A DNA stretch of 6,795 bases from Bacteroidales bacterium UBA3389 (GCA_002358835.1 DEPP01000115.1:1-6795), one strand, 5' to 3'. Shown: positions 1 through 6,615, numbered from the stretch's first letter. Program-made: numbers and translations. Notes: a model not told the origin generated them from the letters alone.

Positions 1-107
1 ATACCTTTATCAGACATATCAGCCGACATTGACAAATAAAGATAGGCTGACCAAAATTCTGCATTTATTTGGGCGTTCAACGCCTCTTCCAATTTTTTAT
101 TTAACAT
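1..107 (-). CDS. ftnA: Bacterial non-heme ferritin, N-terminal part (truncated by the window edge)
   Basis: The minus strand from the ATG at 107-105 reads 35 residues in frame before the window ends, beginning MLNKKLEEALNAQINAEF and continuing WSAYLYLSMSADMSDKG. This is the start of helix A of a bacterial ferritin. Glu17 and Tyr24 fall at the positions of the conserved ferroxidase-centre glutamate and tyrosine in E. coli FtnA. Ferritins form 24-subunit cytosolic cages that oxidise Fe(II) and store it as a mineral; they supply iron and limit oxidative damage. The remaining roughly 125 residues lie outside the window, so intactness cannot be judged. The gene is divergent from folC. Upstream of the ATG there is an A-rich stretch with AGAGG only 2 nt from the start, too close for a standard ribosome binding site, which is common in Bacteroidota. 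A bacterioferritin is less likely given the sequence pattern. Confidence 0.93.
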   Translation of the reverse strand, partial: MLNKKLEEALNAQINAEFWSAYLYLSMSADMSDKG

Positions 108-164
108 AACCTCTTTTTTTATTAAATTTAAATTTCTTACTATTAAAAACCATACGATGTTTTG

Positions 165-197
165 CAAAATCAATCATATCACAATCAAAACGCCAAA
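165..197 (-). promoter_or_regulatory. Possible weak promoter for the ferritin gene
   Basis: On the minus strand, TTTG (197-194) is followed after 21 nt by TGATTTTG (172-165). This is one mismatch from the Bacteroidota -7 consensus TAnnTTTG, with an acceptable distance to a -33-like TTTG. It would give a leader of about 50 nt before the ferritin ATG at 107. The match is imperfect and the DNA is AT-rich, so this is only a candidate. Confidence 0.28.
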
Positions 198-202
198 CAC
201 CG

Positions 203-230
203 TTTGTTTGTTCAACGTTTAATAAACAAA
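203..230. promoter_or_regulatory. 28-nt imperfect palindrome between ferritin and folC, possible operator
   Basis: The left half TTTGTTTGTTCAAC (203-216) and the reverse complement of the right half, TTTGTTTATTAAAC (230-217), agree at 12 of 14 positions, with AACGTT at the centre. The palindrome ends 7 nt before the folC -7 box, so it covers the -33 region of that promoter, and it sits between two divergent genes. Such a position suits an operator for a dimeric regulator, but it does not match the Fur or CRP consensus I know. It could also be chance in AT-rich DNA. Confidence 0.4.
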
Positions 231-237
231 TAAATTG

Positions 238-245
238 TACCTTTG
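238..245 (+). promoter_or_regulatory. Bacteroidota-type -7 box of the folC promoter
   Basis: TACCTTTG matches the Bacteroidota -7 consensus TAnnTTTG exactly. It lies 22 nt before the folC ATG at 268, giving a short leader of roughly 15 nt. No good TTTG -33 element is seen at the usual spacing: TTTA at 218-221 is 16 nt away and TTTG at 207-210 is 27 nt away. The box rules out translation starting at the upstream in-frame ATG at 235, which lies before the expected transcription start. Confidence 0.7.
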
Positions 246-267
246 CACGCTAAAAAATTTCATCATC

Positions 268-1560
268 ATGATAAATTATAATGATACCTTAAAGTATTTG
301 TATGACAGATTGCCTATGTTTCAACGTATTGGTGCATCTGCATACAAGGAAGATTTACATAACACTATTGCATTGATGAATGCTTTGGGCAATCCCGAAA
401 AACGTTTTCGTTCAATTCACGTTGCGGGTACAAACGGCAAAGGTTCGTCATCTCATTTCATCGCTTCGATTCTCAGAGAACAAGGTTTGAAAGTCGGATT
501 ACACACTTCGCCTCACTTGAAAGACTTTCGCGAGAGAATAAAGATAAACAACGAAATGTGCCCACAAGAATATGTTGTCGAGTTCGTTGAAAGAAACAAA
601 GCGATTATTGAAACAATCGAACCTTCTTTCTTCGAATTGGCAGTTGCAATGGCGTTTGAATATTTTGCTATAAACAATGTGGACATTGCTGTTGTAGAAG
701 TAGGTATGGGAGGCAGATTGGATTCTACCAACATAATAAATCCATTGGTCGGATTGATAACCAACATCTCCAAAGACCACACTCAATTTCTCGGAACGAC
801 CATTGAATCGATTGCAACCGAGAAAGCAGGCATTATAAAGAAGAATTGTCCGATCGTTATTTCGCAAACGCAAGACCAAGCCAAAGAAGTGTTTATCACA
901 AAAGCAAATTCACAAAACAGCCCTATCGTTTTTGCAGACCAATACCTCGAAGCACAAAGAACAAACAACAATAATTCGGCATTGAGTGCTGATATAATCC
1001 AAGCAGGGCAAACAAGATTCGGCAATTTGCAGATTCCACTTATCGGAGACTACCAACAAAAGAACGTACTTGGAGCAATTGCCGTGGCAGACGCACTAAA
1101 CAAATATCACAATTTCGGAATTGAGGAAACAACTATCAGAAAAGGAATCGAGAATCTTAACAATAATTTCCCGCTTCTTGGAAGATGGCAACGCTTATCG
1201 GAGAATCCGCTGACAATATGCGACACCGGACATAACGAAGACGGTTTGAGATTCGTACTTGCCCAATTGGCAAAACAGGAATACAAAACACTTCGATTCG
1301 TTCTTGGGATGGTAAACGACAAAGACGTTGACAAGGTTCTGACTATGTTAGACAAAAATGCCATTTATTATTTGTGCAAAGCGGATATTCCTCGTGGTTT
1401 AGAGGTTCAAATTCTTGCCGAAAAGGCTTCAAAGGCAGGACTTATGTATAAGGTATGCGGTTCGGTATCTCAGGCTCTCGGTCAAGCACAAGCAGAAGCG
1501 GAGAAAGGCGATTTAATTTTTGTCGGAGGCTCTACCTTTACCGTTGCAGAGGTTGTTTAA
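268..1560 (+). CDS. folC: Folylpolyglutamate synthase / dihydrofolate synthase (FolC)
   Basis: FolC is a cytosolic Mur-ligase-family enzyme. It uses ATP to add glutamate to folates, and in most bacteria also to dihydropteroate to make dihydrofolate. The 430-residue product is the normal family length. Visible motifs are the P-loop GTNGKGS (54-60), EVGMGGRLDSTN (144-155), SKDHTQFLG (168-176), EKAGIIK (185-191, with Lys186 at the position carbamylated in characterised FolC/Mur ligases), DTGHN (319-323) opening the C-terminal ligase domain, and GGSTFTVAEV near the C-terminus. The start is set at 268 because an in-frame ATG at 235 lies upstream of the -7 promoter box and would add 11 residues (MYLCTLKNFII) before the family start. 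No clear Shine-Dalgarno sequence precedes it. The gene stands alone: divergent from ferritin and convergent with the der-comEC cluster, with a hairpin terminator after it. Whether it has both activities or only one cannot be told from sequence. Confidence 0.97.
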   Translation: MINYNDTLKYLYDRLPMFQRIGASAYKEDLHNTIALMNALGNPEKRFRSIHVAGTNGKGSSSHFIASILREQGLKVGLHTSPHLKDFRERIKINNEMCPQEYVVEFVERNKAIIETIEPSFFELAVAMAFEYFAINNVDIAVVEVGMGGRLDSTNIINPLVGLITNISKDHTQFLGTTIESIATEKAGIIKKNCPIVISQTQDQAKEVFITKANSQNSPIVFADQYLEAQRTNNNNSALSADIIQAGQTRFGNLQIPLIGDYQQKNVLGAIAVADALNKYHNFGIEETTIRKGIENLNNNFPLLGRWQRLSENPLTICDTGHNEDGLRFVLAQLAKQEYKTLRFVLGMVNDKDVDKVLTMLDKNAIYYLCKADIPRGLEVQILAEKASKAGLMYKVCGSVSQALGQAQAEAEKGDLIFVGGSTFTVAEVV

Positions 1561-1608
1561 TACAAAAAATCGGATTCAGGATTCGTTCTATTGATTCTTG
1601 ATTTCAGT

Positions 1609-1652
1609 AAAATCTTTCTTGATTTCATTTCAGCGGAATCAAGAAAGATTTT
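1609..1652. terminator. Intrinsic terminator shared by folC and the convergent comEC operon
   Basis: AAAATCTTTCTTGATT (1609-1624) and AATCAAGAAAGATTTT (1637-1652) are perfect reverse complements, forming a 16-bp stem with a 12-nt loop. On the plus strand it is followed by Ts (1649-1655, then G and four more Ts), making a good terminator 48 nt after the folC stop. On the minus strand the stem ends in only TTTT before ACTG; it lies 17 nt beyond the comEC stop, so it may terminate that operon less efficiently. The stem is AT-rich, as usual in this phylum. Confidence 0.87.
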
Positions 1653-1669
1653 TTTGTTTTCTGAAGGCT

Positions 1670-2944
1670 TTAATTTCCGAGAATAGTTCGTGTAATCGAA
1701 TCGGTTATTTCTGCCGTTTGTTGCAAGAACCATAATTCTGCCGACACAATTGCAGTTGTCATCTCACCCAAAAAAGGTACATCAACAAAAATCAAAAGAC
1801 ATATTATACCAAATAAAATCAACCCAACCAAAGGCACGACAATCACATTGGCAAATAAGAAAAGCAAAGGCAGGGTATGAAAACGATAAACAATAATCGG
1901 TAAGACAAACATTTGAGCCGAAAGCGTTGTTGCAGCAGTTGTACTTATTGCTTTCAAATATGACGGCACCTTTCTCTTAATCCATGAATCAGCCTTAGGC
2001 ATACAAAGCATTATTCCAAAGACTGCAAGAAACGAAAGCTGAAATCCGATATCGAATAACATCAAAGGATTAAACAGCAACAAAAGAAACGCAGTAACAA
2101 ACAGCGTATTGATTCTGTCGGAACGATACACCGTCATATCAGTTATAATAGTCAGAGTAAGCATTAGAGCAACCCGAAGAGCGGAAGGCGTACAGCCGAC
2201 AATGAAAGCAATAGTCCATGCAATTACAATAAGCAAAACTCGTCTCAAAACAAAACCTCTGAATCCCAAAAGGTGAAGAAGTTTCAACAAAATATCGAAC
2301 ATCGCTATTATAAGCCCGATATGAAGACCCGAAACGCAGAGAATGTGAGACAAGCCTGCAACAGAAAAGCTCAACTTCACATCTTCGTCCAAATCACTTT
2401 TGTCTCCAAGCAACAAAGACACCGCAAGAGCAGCCCTATCCTTTGGCAGACCCGATGCAAACAACCTTTCCTTCAATGCAAGCTTGCACCTGTAAGCCAC
2501 AGCCATAATATCAAAAGACTTATCTTTTCCTATGATATCATAATTCCTTGCATATACATTATGATATATACGTTTGCGTTGCATAAACCTTTGATAATCG
2601 AAATCCGAACCCTCATAATTCTCTATCCGATAAAGATTCGCATCGCTTTCTACAATAGTTCCATACTCCAAAACCTTATTTGAATCCTTTGGAATATAGA
2701 ATAAAACCTCTCCATCGGTCTTATGCCAAGTCGTTCCGTCATACCATTGCTCCGTTTCAGCGATATAGCAAATCCAATTCTTTGTTTCCTTTCTCTCTTT
2801 CTTGATTTTGTAACGACAATACTTCGTTTCGTTCAGGTGTTTGCTGTAATGCTCCCCAATAACAAAAGGAGGGATTAAACTCTCTACAAGTATAATCCCT
2901 ACAATCAGTAATATCAATGGAATAATTACAGGACGCGAATACAT
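1670..2944 (-). CDS. comEC: ComEC/Rec2-family membrane protein, short form without metallo-beta-lactamase domain
   Basis: ComEC forms the inner-membrane channel that carries single-stranded DNA into the cytoplasm during natural transformation. The 424-residue product has one N-terminal hydrophobic segment (about 5-23), then a soluble region (about 30-130) resembling the DUF4131/OB-fold part of the family, including an FDYQRFMQRKRIYHNVYA stretch. A polytopic competence domain follows (about 145-410). Family signatures are AGLSHILCVSGLHIG (196-210), SALRVALM (254-261), DIGFQLSFLAVFGI (298-311) and FANVIVVPL (363-371). It ends after the competence domain, so the C-terminal metallo-beta-lactamase-like nuclease domain of the B. 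subtilis protein is absent. As far as I know many Bacteroidota ComEC proteins lack that domain, so this need not be a truncation, although 424 residues is short and the N-terminal membrane part is reduced. The ATG shares one base with the stop of the radical SAM gene (TAATG), implying translational coupling. It is the last gene of the cluster. No comEA or comF lies nearby; a role in transformation is inferred only. Confidence 0.92.
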   Translation of the reverse strand: MYSRPVIIPLILLIVGIILVESLIPPFVIGEHYSKHLNETKYCRYKIKKERKETKNWICYIAETEQWYDGTTWHKTDGEVLFYIPKDSNKVLEYGTIVESDANLYRIENYEGSDFDYQRFMQRKRIYHNVYARNYDIIGKDKSFDIMAVAYRCKLALKERLFASGLPKDRAALAVSLLLGDKSDLDEDVKLSFSVAGLSHILCVSGLHIGLIIAMFDILLKLLHLLGFRGFVLRRVLLIVIAWTIAFIVGCTPSALRVALMLTLTIITDMTVYRSDRINTLFVTAFLLLLFNPLMLFDIGFQLSFLAVFGIMLCMPKADSWIKRKVPSYLKAISTTAATTLSAQMFVLPIIVYRFHTLPLLFLFANVIVVPLVGLILFGIICLLIFVDVPFLGEMTTAIVSAELWFLQQTAEITDSITRTILGN

Positions 2945-3843
2945 TAAAGTCTTAGTTTCAATCCTGCAAGTATAGTTCCGGGATGGAAATTAAAGACAGC
3001 GTTCATCTCACCTGCCATACAAAAACCGCACTTATCGCAAACCCCTTGTTCAAATCCTATACACTGAGCAGTCTTGCTTCCATCTGAAAAGATAAAGTTT
3101 GTTACCCAACACTCTGTCTTAAAGTCTAATTTTTTCATCTTCTTCAAACCCGGAATCGAATTCATAATCGGATAACCCTTCTTCTTATAATCAATAATCA
3201 AATCGATGATTTCGGCTCTTCTTTCCATATCCAACGCCAAGTATTCCGTACCTTCAAACGGTGTATGGAAGTTTAAGGAAATCGATTTGATGTAAGGATT
3301 TTGCTTTGCATACTCTATGGTTTGTGCAACGCCGTCATGGTTCAGCGTATTGATAGCCATATTTACCGAAAGGGCTTTATGATTGCACGAAGCTATGTTT
3401 TTCTCCAATTTTGCAAAAGTTCCCTCGCCTCTTACCTTTTCATGCCACTCTCCTACGCCGTCCAAACTCACCCAAATGCTGTCTGCACGCGAGTTAATAA
3501 AAGGTCGTTGAGCGTTTGTGGTGATTGTGCAAGAGAAAAAGCCGATAGATTTTGCCAAATCAATCAAATCATCTATTCTTTTGCCGTTATCCTCCCATAT
3601 AAAAGGCTCTCCACCCTCGAAATCCACAAAACGACTACCTTGCTCGTAGCAATAAATCAACTCTTCTTTGATTTGCTCAAACGTCTTCACGTTAGGATTA
3701 TCGTAATTGTAAACACTGCAATGCTTACACTTCAAGTTACATCTGTCAGATATAAATATGACACTCTGTAAAGGGCGTTTCTTTCCGAAAAACCTTGCTT
3801 GAATAAACCATTTCGCAAGGTAACACAATTGTTTCAACTTCAT
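2944..3843 (-). CDS. Radical SAM protein with C-terminal cysteine cluster, function unknown
   Basis: This 299-residue protein is predicted to be a cytosolic radical SAM enzyme. CNLKCKHC supplies the CxxxCxxC ligands (Cys35, 39, 42) for the [4Fe-4S] cluster that cleaves S-adenosylmethionine. GGEP (77-80), TTN (108-110) and VSLDG (125-129) are the expected later strands of the barrel in the MoaA/SPASM-like branch. The C-terminal part carries five more cysteines (245, 261, 269, 272, 275), the last three as CDKCGFC, which could bind a second Fe-S cluster as SPASM or twitch domains do, though the spacing is not the classical SPASM one. A segment PFEGTEYLALDMERR...GYPIMNSIPGLKKM (195-236) looks like a conserved substrate-side region, but I cannot assign it to a characterised enzyme. 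The start codon overlaps the stop of the upstream prenyltransferase gene (ATGA) and the stop overlaps the comEC start, so all three are probably co-translated. Substrate unknown; modification of a prenylated or lipid compound is speculation from context. Confidence 0.95.
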   Translation of the reverse strand: MKLKQLCYLAKWFIQARFFGKKRPLQSVIFISDRCNLKCKHCSVYNYDNPNVKTFEQIKEELIYCYEQGSRFVDFEGGEPFIWEDNGKRIDDLIDLAKSIGFFSCTITTNAQRPFINSRADSIWVSLDGVGEWHEKVRGEGTFAKLEKNIASCNHKALSVNMAINTLNHDGVAQTIEYAKQNPYIKSISLNFHTPFEGTEYLALDMERRAEIIDLIIDYKKKGYPIMNSIPGLKKMKKLDFKTECWVTNFIFSDGSKTAQCIGFEQGVCDKCGFCMAGEMNAVFNFHPGTILAGLKLRL

Positions 3844-4838
3844 ATATTCAATAAAATATTAACTACAACCACTATAAGGCAGAAATCGGAAGTTATATTC
3901 CTTGCACAATACCACCTCATCATAAACCAATCCACTCCGCTTTGCTTTATGCCTTCCCAATTCTCCATTCGTCCCAAGAACATAGGCGGACGCTCAAACT
4001 TAATTTCTTTCTTATCTACGAAAGCTTTGAGTGAGTACAACAACCAGCAAGCTCGCGGAAGTATAATTAAGGTTGCCAAATACGCATAGGAGAGATAATT
4101 TGTCAAAACAGCAACAAGAATCATTGCAAAAGGCAACAGATTCAACAAAGTGCTGACTGCCAGATTTGCTTTGTCGTTATTGAGCAATACGGCAAGAGTT
4201 ACCTTTCCCGAAGCTTTGTCTGCCACTTGGTCGATAAAGCTATGAGTAAACAGAATATTGACAACAAACAAACCAACCGGTATAGACACCCACAAAATCG
4301 AAATATCAAAATGTCCTGCCGCCGCAATATAAACTCCACTCATCAAAAGAGGTCCGAAAATCACACCTATGACCAACTCTCCCAAACCTCTATAAGATAG
4401 TTTCAAAGGAGCAGCAGAATAAAATATTCCAAGGAACAAAGTAATCAAAACAATAGGGATTACATAATAAGTTCTGAACAAAACAATGCTCAATCCAAAA
4501 ACAGCAGCCACAGCCAAGAATGAAACGATAGCTTTTTTCAAATCGTTTACACTTGCACTGCCGTCGGTCAAATAAGGATACTTCACAAGCCTTGCACGAA
4601 AGCCCTGACGGACAAGATGTTTCCTACTCTCGGAAGTTCCTACCTTATAATCGAAATAATCATCTGCCAAATTCATTCCAAGATGTGCCGCAACAATACC
4701 CAAGACTGCGACAACAGAAGCCCAAATGCTGAAATTCTCACTGCCAAAAGCCATAACCACAGCAAGAATTGCCGGCATCACACTTTGCATCAAAGAAGTA
4801 CTCCTTGCATTTTTTATCCAAACTCGTACTTTATTCAT
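3840..4838 (-). CDS. MenA-like UbiA-family prenyltransferase
   Basis: UbiA-family enzymes are integral membrane proteins that transfer a polyprenyl chain from its diphosphate to an aromatic or other acceptor; MenA prenylates 1,4-dihydroxy-2-naphthoate in menaquinone synthesis. The 332-residue product has about nine hydrophobic segments. It has the first Asp-rich motif NLADDYFD (56-63) and the second as DQVAD (203-207) followed by KASGKVTLAVLL, which resembles the MenA pattern D..AD...GK.TLAV. FYSAAPLKLSYRGLGE (139-154) also resembles MenA. Differences from textbook MenA are a basic cytosolic loop (about 71-100, containing KYPYLTDGSAS) and a C-terminal tail rich in Trp, Met and Arg (MENWEGIKQSGVDWFMMRWYCARN, in two parts 291-300 and 301-314) before a last hydrophobic segment. 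It could be the cell's MenA or a paralogue acting on another acceptor; hence no symbol. It starts 37 nt after the S4 gene and its stop overlaps the radical SAM start by 4 nt. Confidence 0.88.
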   Translation of the reverse strand: MNKVRVWIKNARSTSLMQSVMPAILAVVMAFGSENFSIWASVVAVLGIVAAHLGMNLADDYFDYKVGTSESRKHLVRQGFRARLVKYPYLTDGSASVNDLKKAIVSFLAVAAVFGLSIVLFRTYYVIPIVLITLFLGIFYSAAPLKLSYRGLGELVIGVIFGPLLMSGVYIAAAGHFDISILWVSIPVGLFVVNILFTHSFIDQVADKASGKVTLAVLLNNDKANLAVSTLLNLLPFAMILVAVLTNYLSYAYLATLIILPRACWLLYSLKAFVDKKEIKFERPPMFLGRMENWEGIKQSGVDWFMMRWYCARNITSDFCLIVVVVNILLNI

Positions 4839-4875
4839 ATTTAATCACGCAATCTAAAAACATCAATCCTTATTC

Positions 4876-5253
4876 TCAAAAAACCTCTTCCTTAAACGAT
4901 TCCAACATACGCCTATCCCTCTTGCTCGGTCTTCCTATTCCTCTATCCCTCTGCTCAAAGGCGAAACTGCGAGCAAGCCTTATGCGTTCGTACTCTTCTT
5001 CCGGAGTAAGATCTTCCATATATTTTGCGACGTCTTTTGCTCCCACTCTATTGGAAAGCAAGCCTATGACCTTAACGCTTCGTTTCAGTTGATCTATATT
5101 CACTTCATAGACTTCTCCAAGTTTGACTTCCTTAGATGCTTTCACTTTTACACCACAGCAAGACACCTTTCCCAATCGGCAAGCATCAGCAGCAAGACTC
5201 CTTGTCTTGTAAAGCCTCACCGCCCACAACCATTTATCGATTCTTACCTCCAT
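4876..5253 (-). CDS. hslR: Hsp15-like S4-domain RNA-binding protein (ribosome-associated)
   Basis: The 125-residue product opens directly with an S4 domain (about 2-62), beginning VRIDKWLWAVRLYKTRSLAADA. This matches the start of E. coli Hsp15 (VRLDKWLWAARFYKTRALA) closely. The basic C-terminal tail GRPSKRDRRMLESFK (107-121) likewise parallels the RP.K.ERR.L..FK tail of Hsp15. In E. coli, Hsp15 binds free 50S subunits that still carry a nascent chain on tRNA and helps recycle them after heat shock. The same role is inferred here. It follows der by 20 nt, which places two large-subunit factors together. Near the start, ATGGAGGTAAG contains GGAGG inside the coding sequence, and no good Shine-Dalgarno sequence lies before the ATG. 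Other S4 proteins such as RqcH-partner RqcP/YlmH types are possible relatives, but the tail favours Hsp15. Confidence 0.9.
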   Translation of the reverse strand: MEVRIDKWLWAVRLYKTRSLAADACRLGKVSCCGVKVKASKEVKLGEVYEVNIDQLKRSVKVIGLLSNRVGAKDVAKYMEDLTPEEEYERIRLARSFAFEQRDRGIGRPSKRDRRMLESFKEEVF

Positions 5254-5273
5254 TTCGGAATTTTCGAACTTTG

Positions 5274-6587
5274 TTACTTCTCGCGGAAAAAGATATTCAT
5301 CGGAACTCCCTCAAAGTCGTACATCTCTCTAAGCCTGTTTTCGACAAATCTCTTGTACGGATCTTTGACGTATTGCGGGAGATTGCAATAGAAAACGAAC
5401 TGTGGATAAGCTGTCTTCAACTGCATGATGTATTTAATCTTGACATATTTTCCTTTATAGGCAGGTGGCGGATTTTGTTCCTTGACTATAGGCAACAATC
5501 TCTCGTTCAGTTCCGATGTACTTATCTTTCGACTGCGTGAATCGTAAACCTTGCGAGCCGTTTCCAACACCTTGTAAATTCTTTGCTTGTTTATGACAGA
5601 CGTAAACACAATCGGCACATCTTCAAACGGTGCAATCTTACTACGAATCTTCTCTTCAAATTCCAAATGTGTCTTTCCGTCCTTTTCAATCAAGTCCCAT
5701 TTGTTCACAACTATAACAACGCCTTTGTTATTCCTTTGAATAAGCGAGAACAAATTAAGGTCTTGAGCCTGCAAACCCTCGGAAGCATCTATCATAAGGA
5801 TACATACGTCTGCCGTTTCAATAGAACGAATCGAACGCATAACGGAATAGAACTCCACATCTTCCATTTCTTTGTTTTTCTTGCGGACTCCGGCTGTATC
5901 GACGATAAGAAAATCGAATCCGAACAACTTATAGCGTGTGCAAAGTGAGTCTCGCGTCGTTCCTGCGGAGTTATGCACTATGTTTCTCTCTTGTCCGATG
6001 ATTGCGTTAATCAAAGAACTCTTTCCAACGTTAGGTCTGCCCACTACGGCAATCTTTGGAATGCCTGCAAGCTCGTCTTCGAAACTTTCTTCTTCGGTAA
6101 AATTCTCCACAATCACGTCCAACAACTCGCCTGTTCCCGAACCATTGACGGCAGAGATAGGATAAATATCGCCCAAACCAAGAGAATAGAATTCCAAATG
6201 GTCGTTGGCTCTTTGTGTGTTGTCGGATTTGTTTGCTGCAATAAAGACTTTCTTGTCCGAACGCCTCAACAAATCTGCTACATCTTCATCACTCGGAGTC
6301 AAACCCTCCTTTACGTCCAACATAAATAAGATTACGTCCGCTTCATCGATAGCTAACTTCACTTGTTTGCGGATTTCTCCCTCGAAACTGTCGTCGCTGC
6401 CGATTATATAACCGCCTGTGTCTATCACAGAGAACTCTTTACCATTCCAAGAACACTTTCCGTAATGTCTATCCCTTGTTACACCTGCCTCAGAGTGTAT
6501 TATCGCATCACGAGTCTCGGTCAGACGATTGAAAAGTGTAGATTTCCCGACATTGGGTCTTCCAACTATTGCCAATATATTTCCCAT
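5274..6587 (-). CDS. der: Ribosome assembly GTPase Der (EngA)
   Basis: Der is an essential bacterial GTPase with two tandem G domains that binds the 50S subunit and is needed for its late assembly. The 437-residue product has the complete architecture. G domain 1 has GRPNVGKS (9-16), AGVTRDR (34-40), DTGG (56-59), NKSD (119-122) and SA (145-146). An acidic linker follows (about 164-173). G domain 2 has GRPNVGKS (183-190), AGTTRDS (208-214), DTAG (230-233) and NKWD (295-298). The C-terminal KH-like domain runs from about 350 to 437 and includes PPPAYKGKYVKIKY. In the second G5 position the usual SA reads SV (330-331), a mild change. The start is placed at 6587: the frame stays open up to an ATG at 6704, but that extension would cover the promoter box at 6608-6615 and adds 39 residues not found in the family. 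It is the first gene of the five-gene minus-strand cluster. Confidence 0.98.
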   Translation of the reverse strand: MGNILAIVGRPNVGKSTLFNRLTETRDAIIHSEAGVTRDRHYGKCSWNGKEFSVIDTGGYIIGSDDSFEGEIRKQVKLAIDEADVILFMLDVKEGLTPSDEDVADLLRRSDKKVFIAANKSDNTQRANDHLEFYSLGLGDIYPISAVNGSGTGELLDVIVENFTEEESFEDELAGIPKIAVVGRPNVGKSSLINAIIGQERNIVHNSAGTTRDSLCTRYKLFGFDFLIVDTAGVRKKNKEMEDVEFYSVMRSIRSIETADVCILMIDASEGLQAQDLNLFSLIQRNNKGVVIVVNKWDLIEKDGKTHLEFEEKIRSKIAPFEDVPIVFTSVINKQRIYKVLETARKVYDSRSRKISTSELNERLLPIVKEQNPPPAYKGKYVKIKYIMQLKTAYPQFVFYCNLPQYVKDPYKRFVENRLREMYDFEGVPMNIFFREK

Positions 6588-6607
6588 AAATGTATCGATA
6601 TAAAGTG

Positions 6608-6615
6608 CAAAGATA
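6608..6615 (-). promoter_or_regulatory. Bacteroidota-type -7 box of the der operon promoter
   Basis: On the minus strand 6615-6608 reads TATCTTTG, an exact TAnnTTTG match, followed by CAC as in the folC promoter. It lies 20 nt before the der ATG at 6587, implying a leader of about 13-15 nt. No convincing TTTG is present 19-21 nt further upstream, so the -33 element is weak or absent. This is the only good promoter box I see for the five-gene cluster; the gaps between der, the S4 gene and the prenyltransferase gene show none. Confidence 0.72.

Noticed and set aside
235..267. Longer folC start at an ATG at 235, adding 11 residues
   Set aside because: The ATG overlaps the upstream side of an exact -7 promoter box (238-245), so it would lie before the expected transcript start; the extra residues do not resemble FolC.
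108..267. Riboswitch or small RNA in the ferritin-folC intergenic region
   Set aside because: The expected folC leader is only about 15 nt, and the rest is AT-rich with just the palindrome; no structured RNA pattern was recognised.
3301..3771. Plus-strand open frame of 156 codons inside the radical SAM gene
   Set aside because: It is fully antisense to a gene with clear family motifs, and its translation shows no domain.
2944..4838. Futalosine-pathway menaquinone genes (MqnC/MqnE with MqnP)
   Set aside because: The radical SAM protein has a MoaA/SPASM-like layout with a second cysteine cluster and does not look like MqnC or MqnE; no other mqn gene is present.
4839..4875. Internal promoter before the prenyltransferase gene
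   Set aside because: The 37-nt gap contains no TAnnTTTG match on the minus strand.
5136..5540. Plus-strand open frame of 134 codons across the der/S4 junction
   Set aside because: It is antisense to two well-identified genes and has no recognisable protein features.
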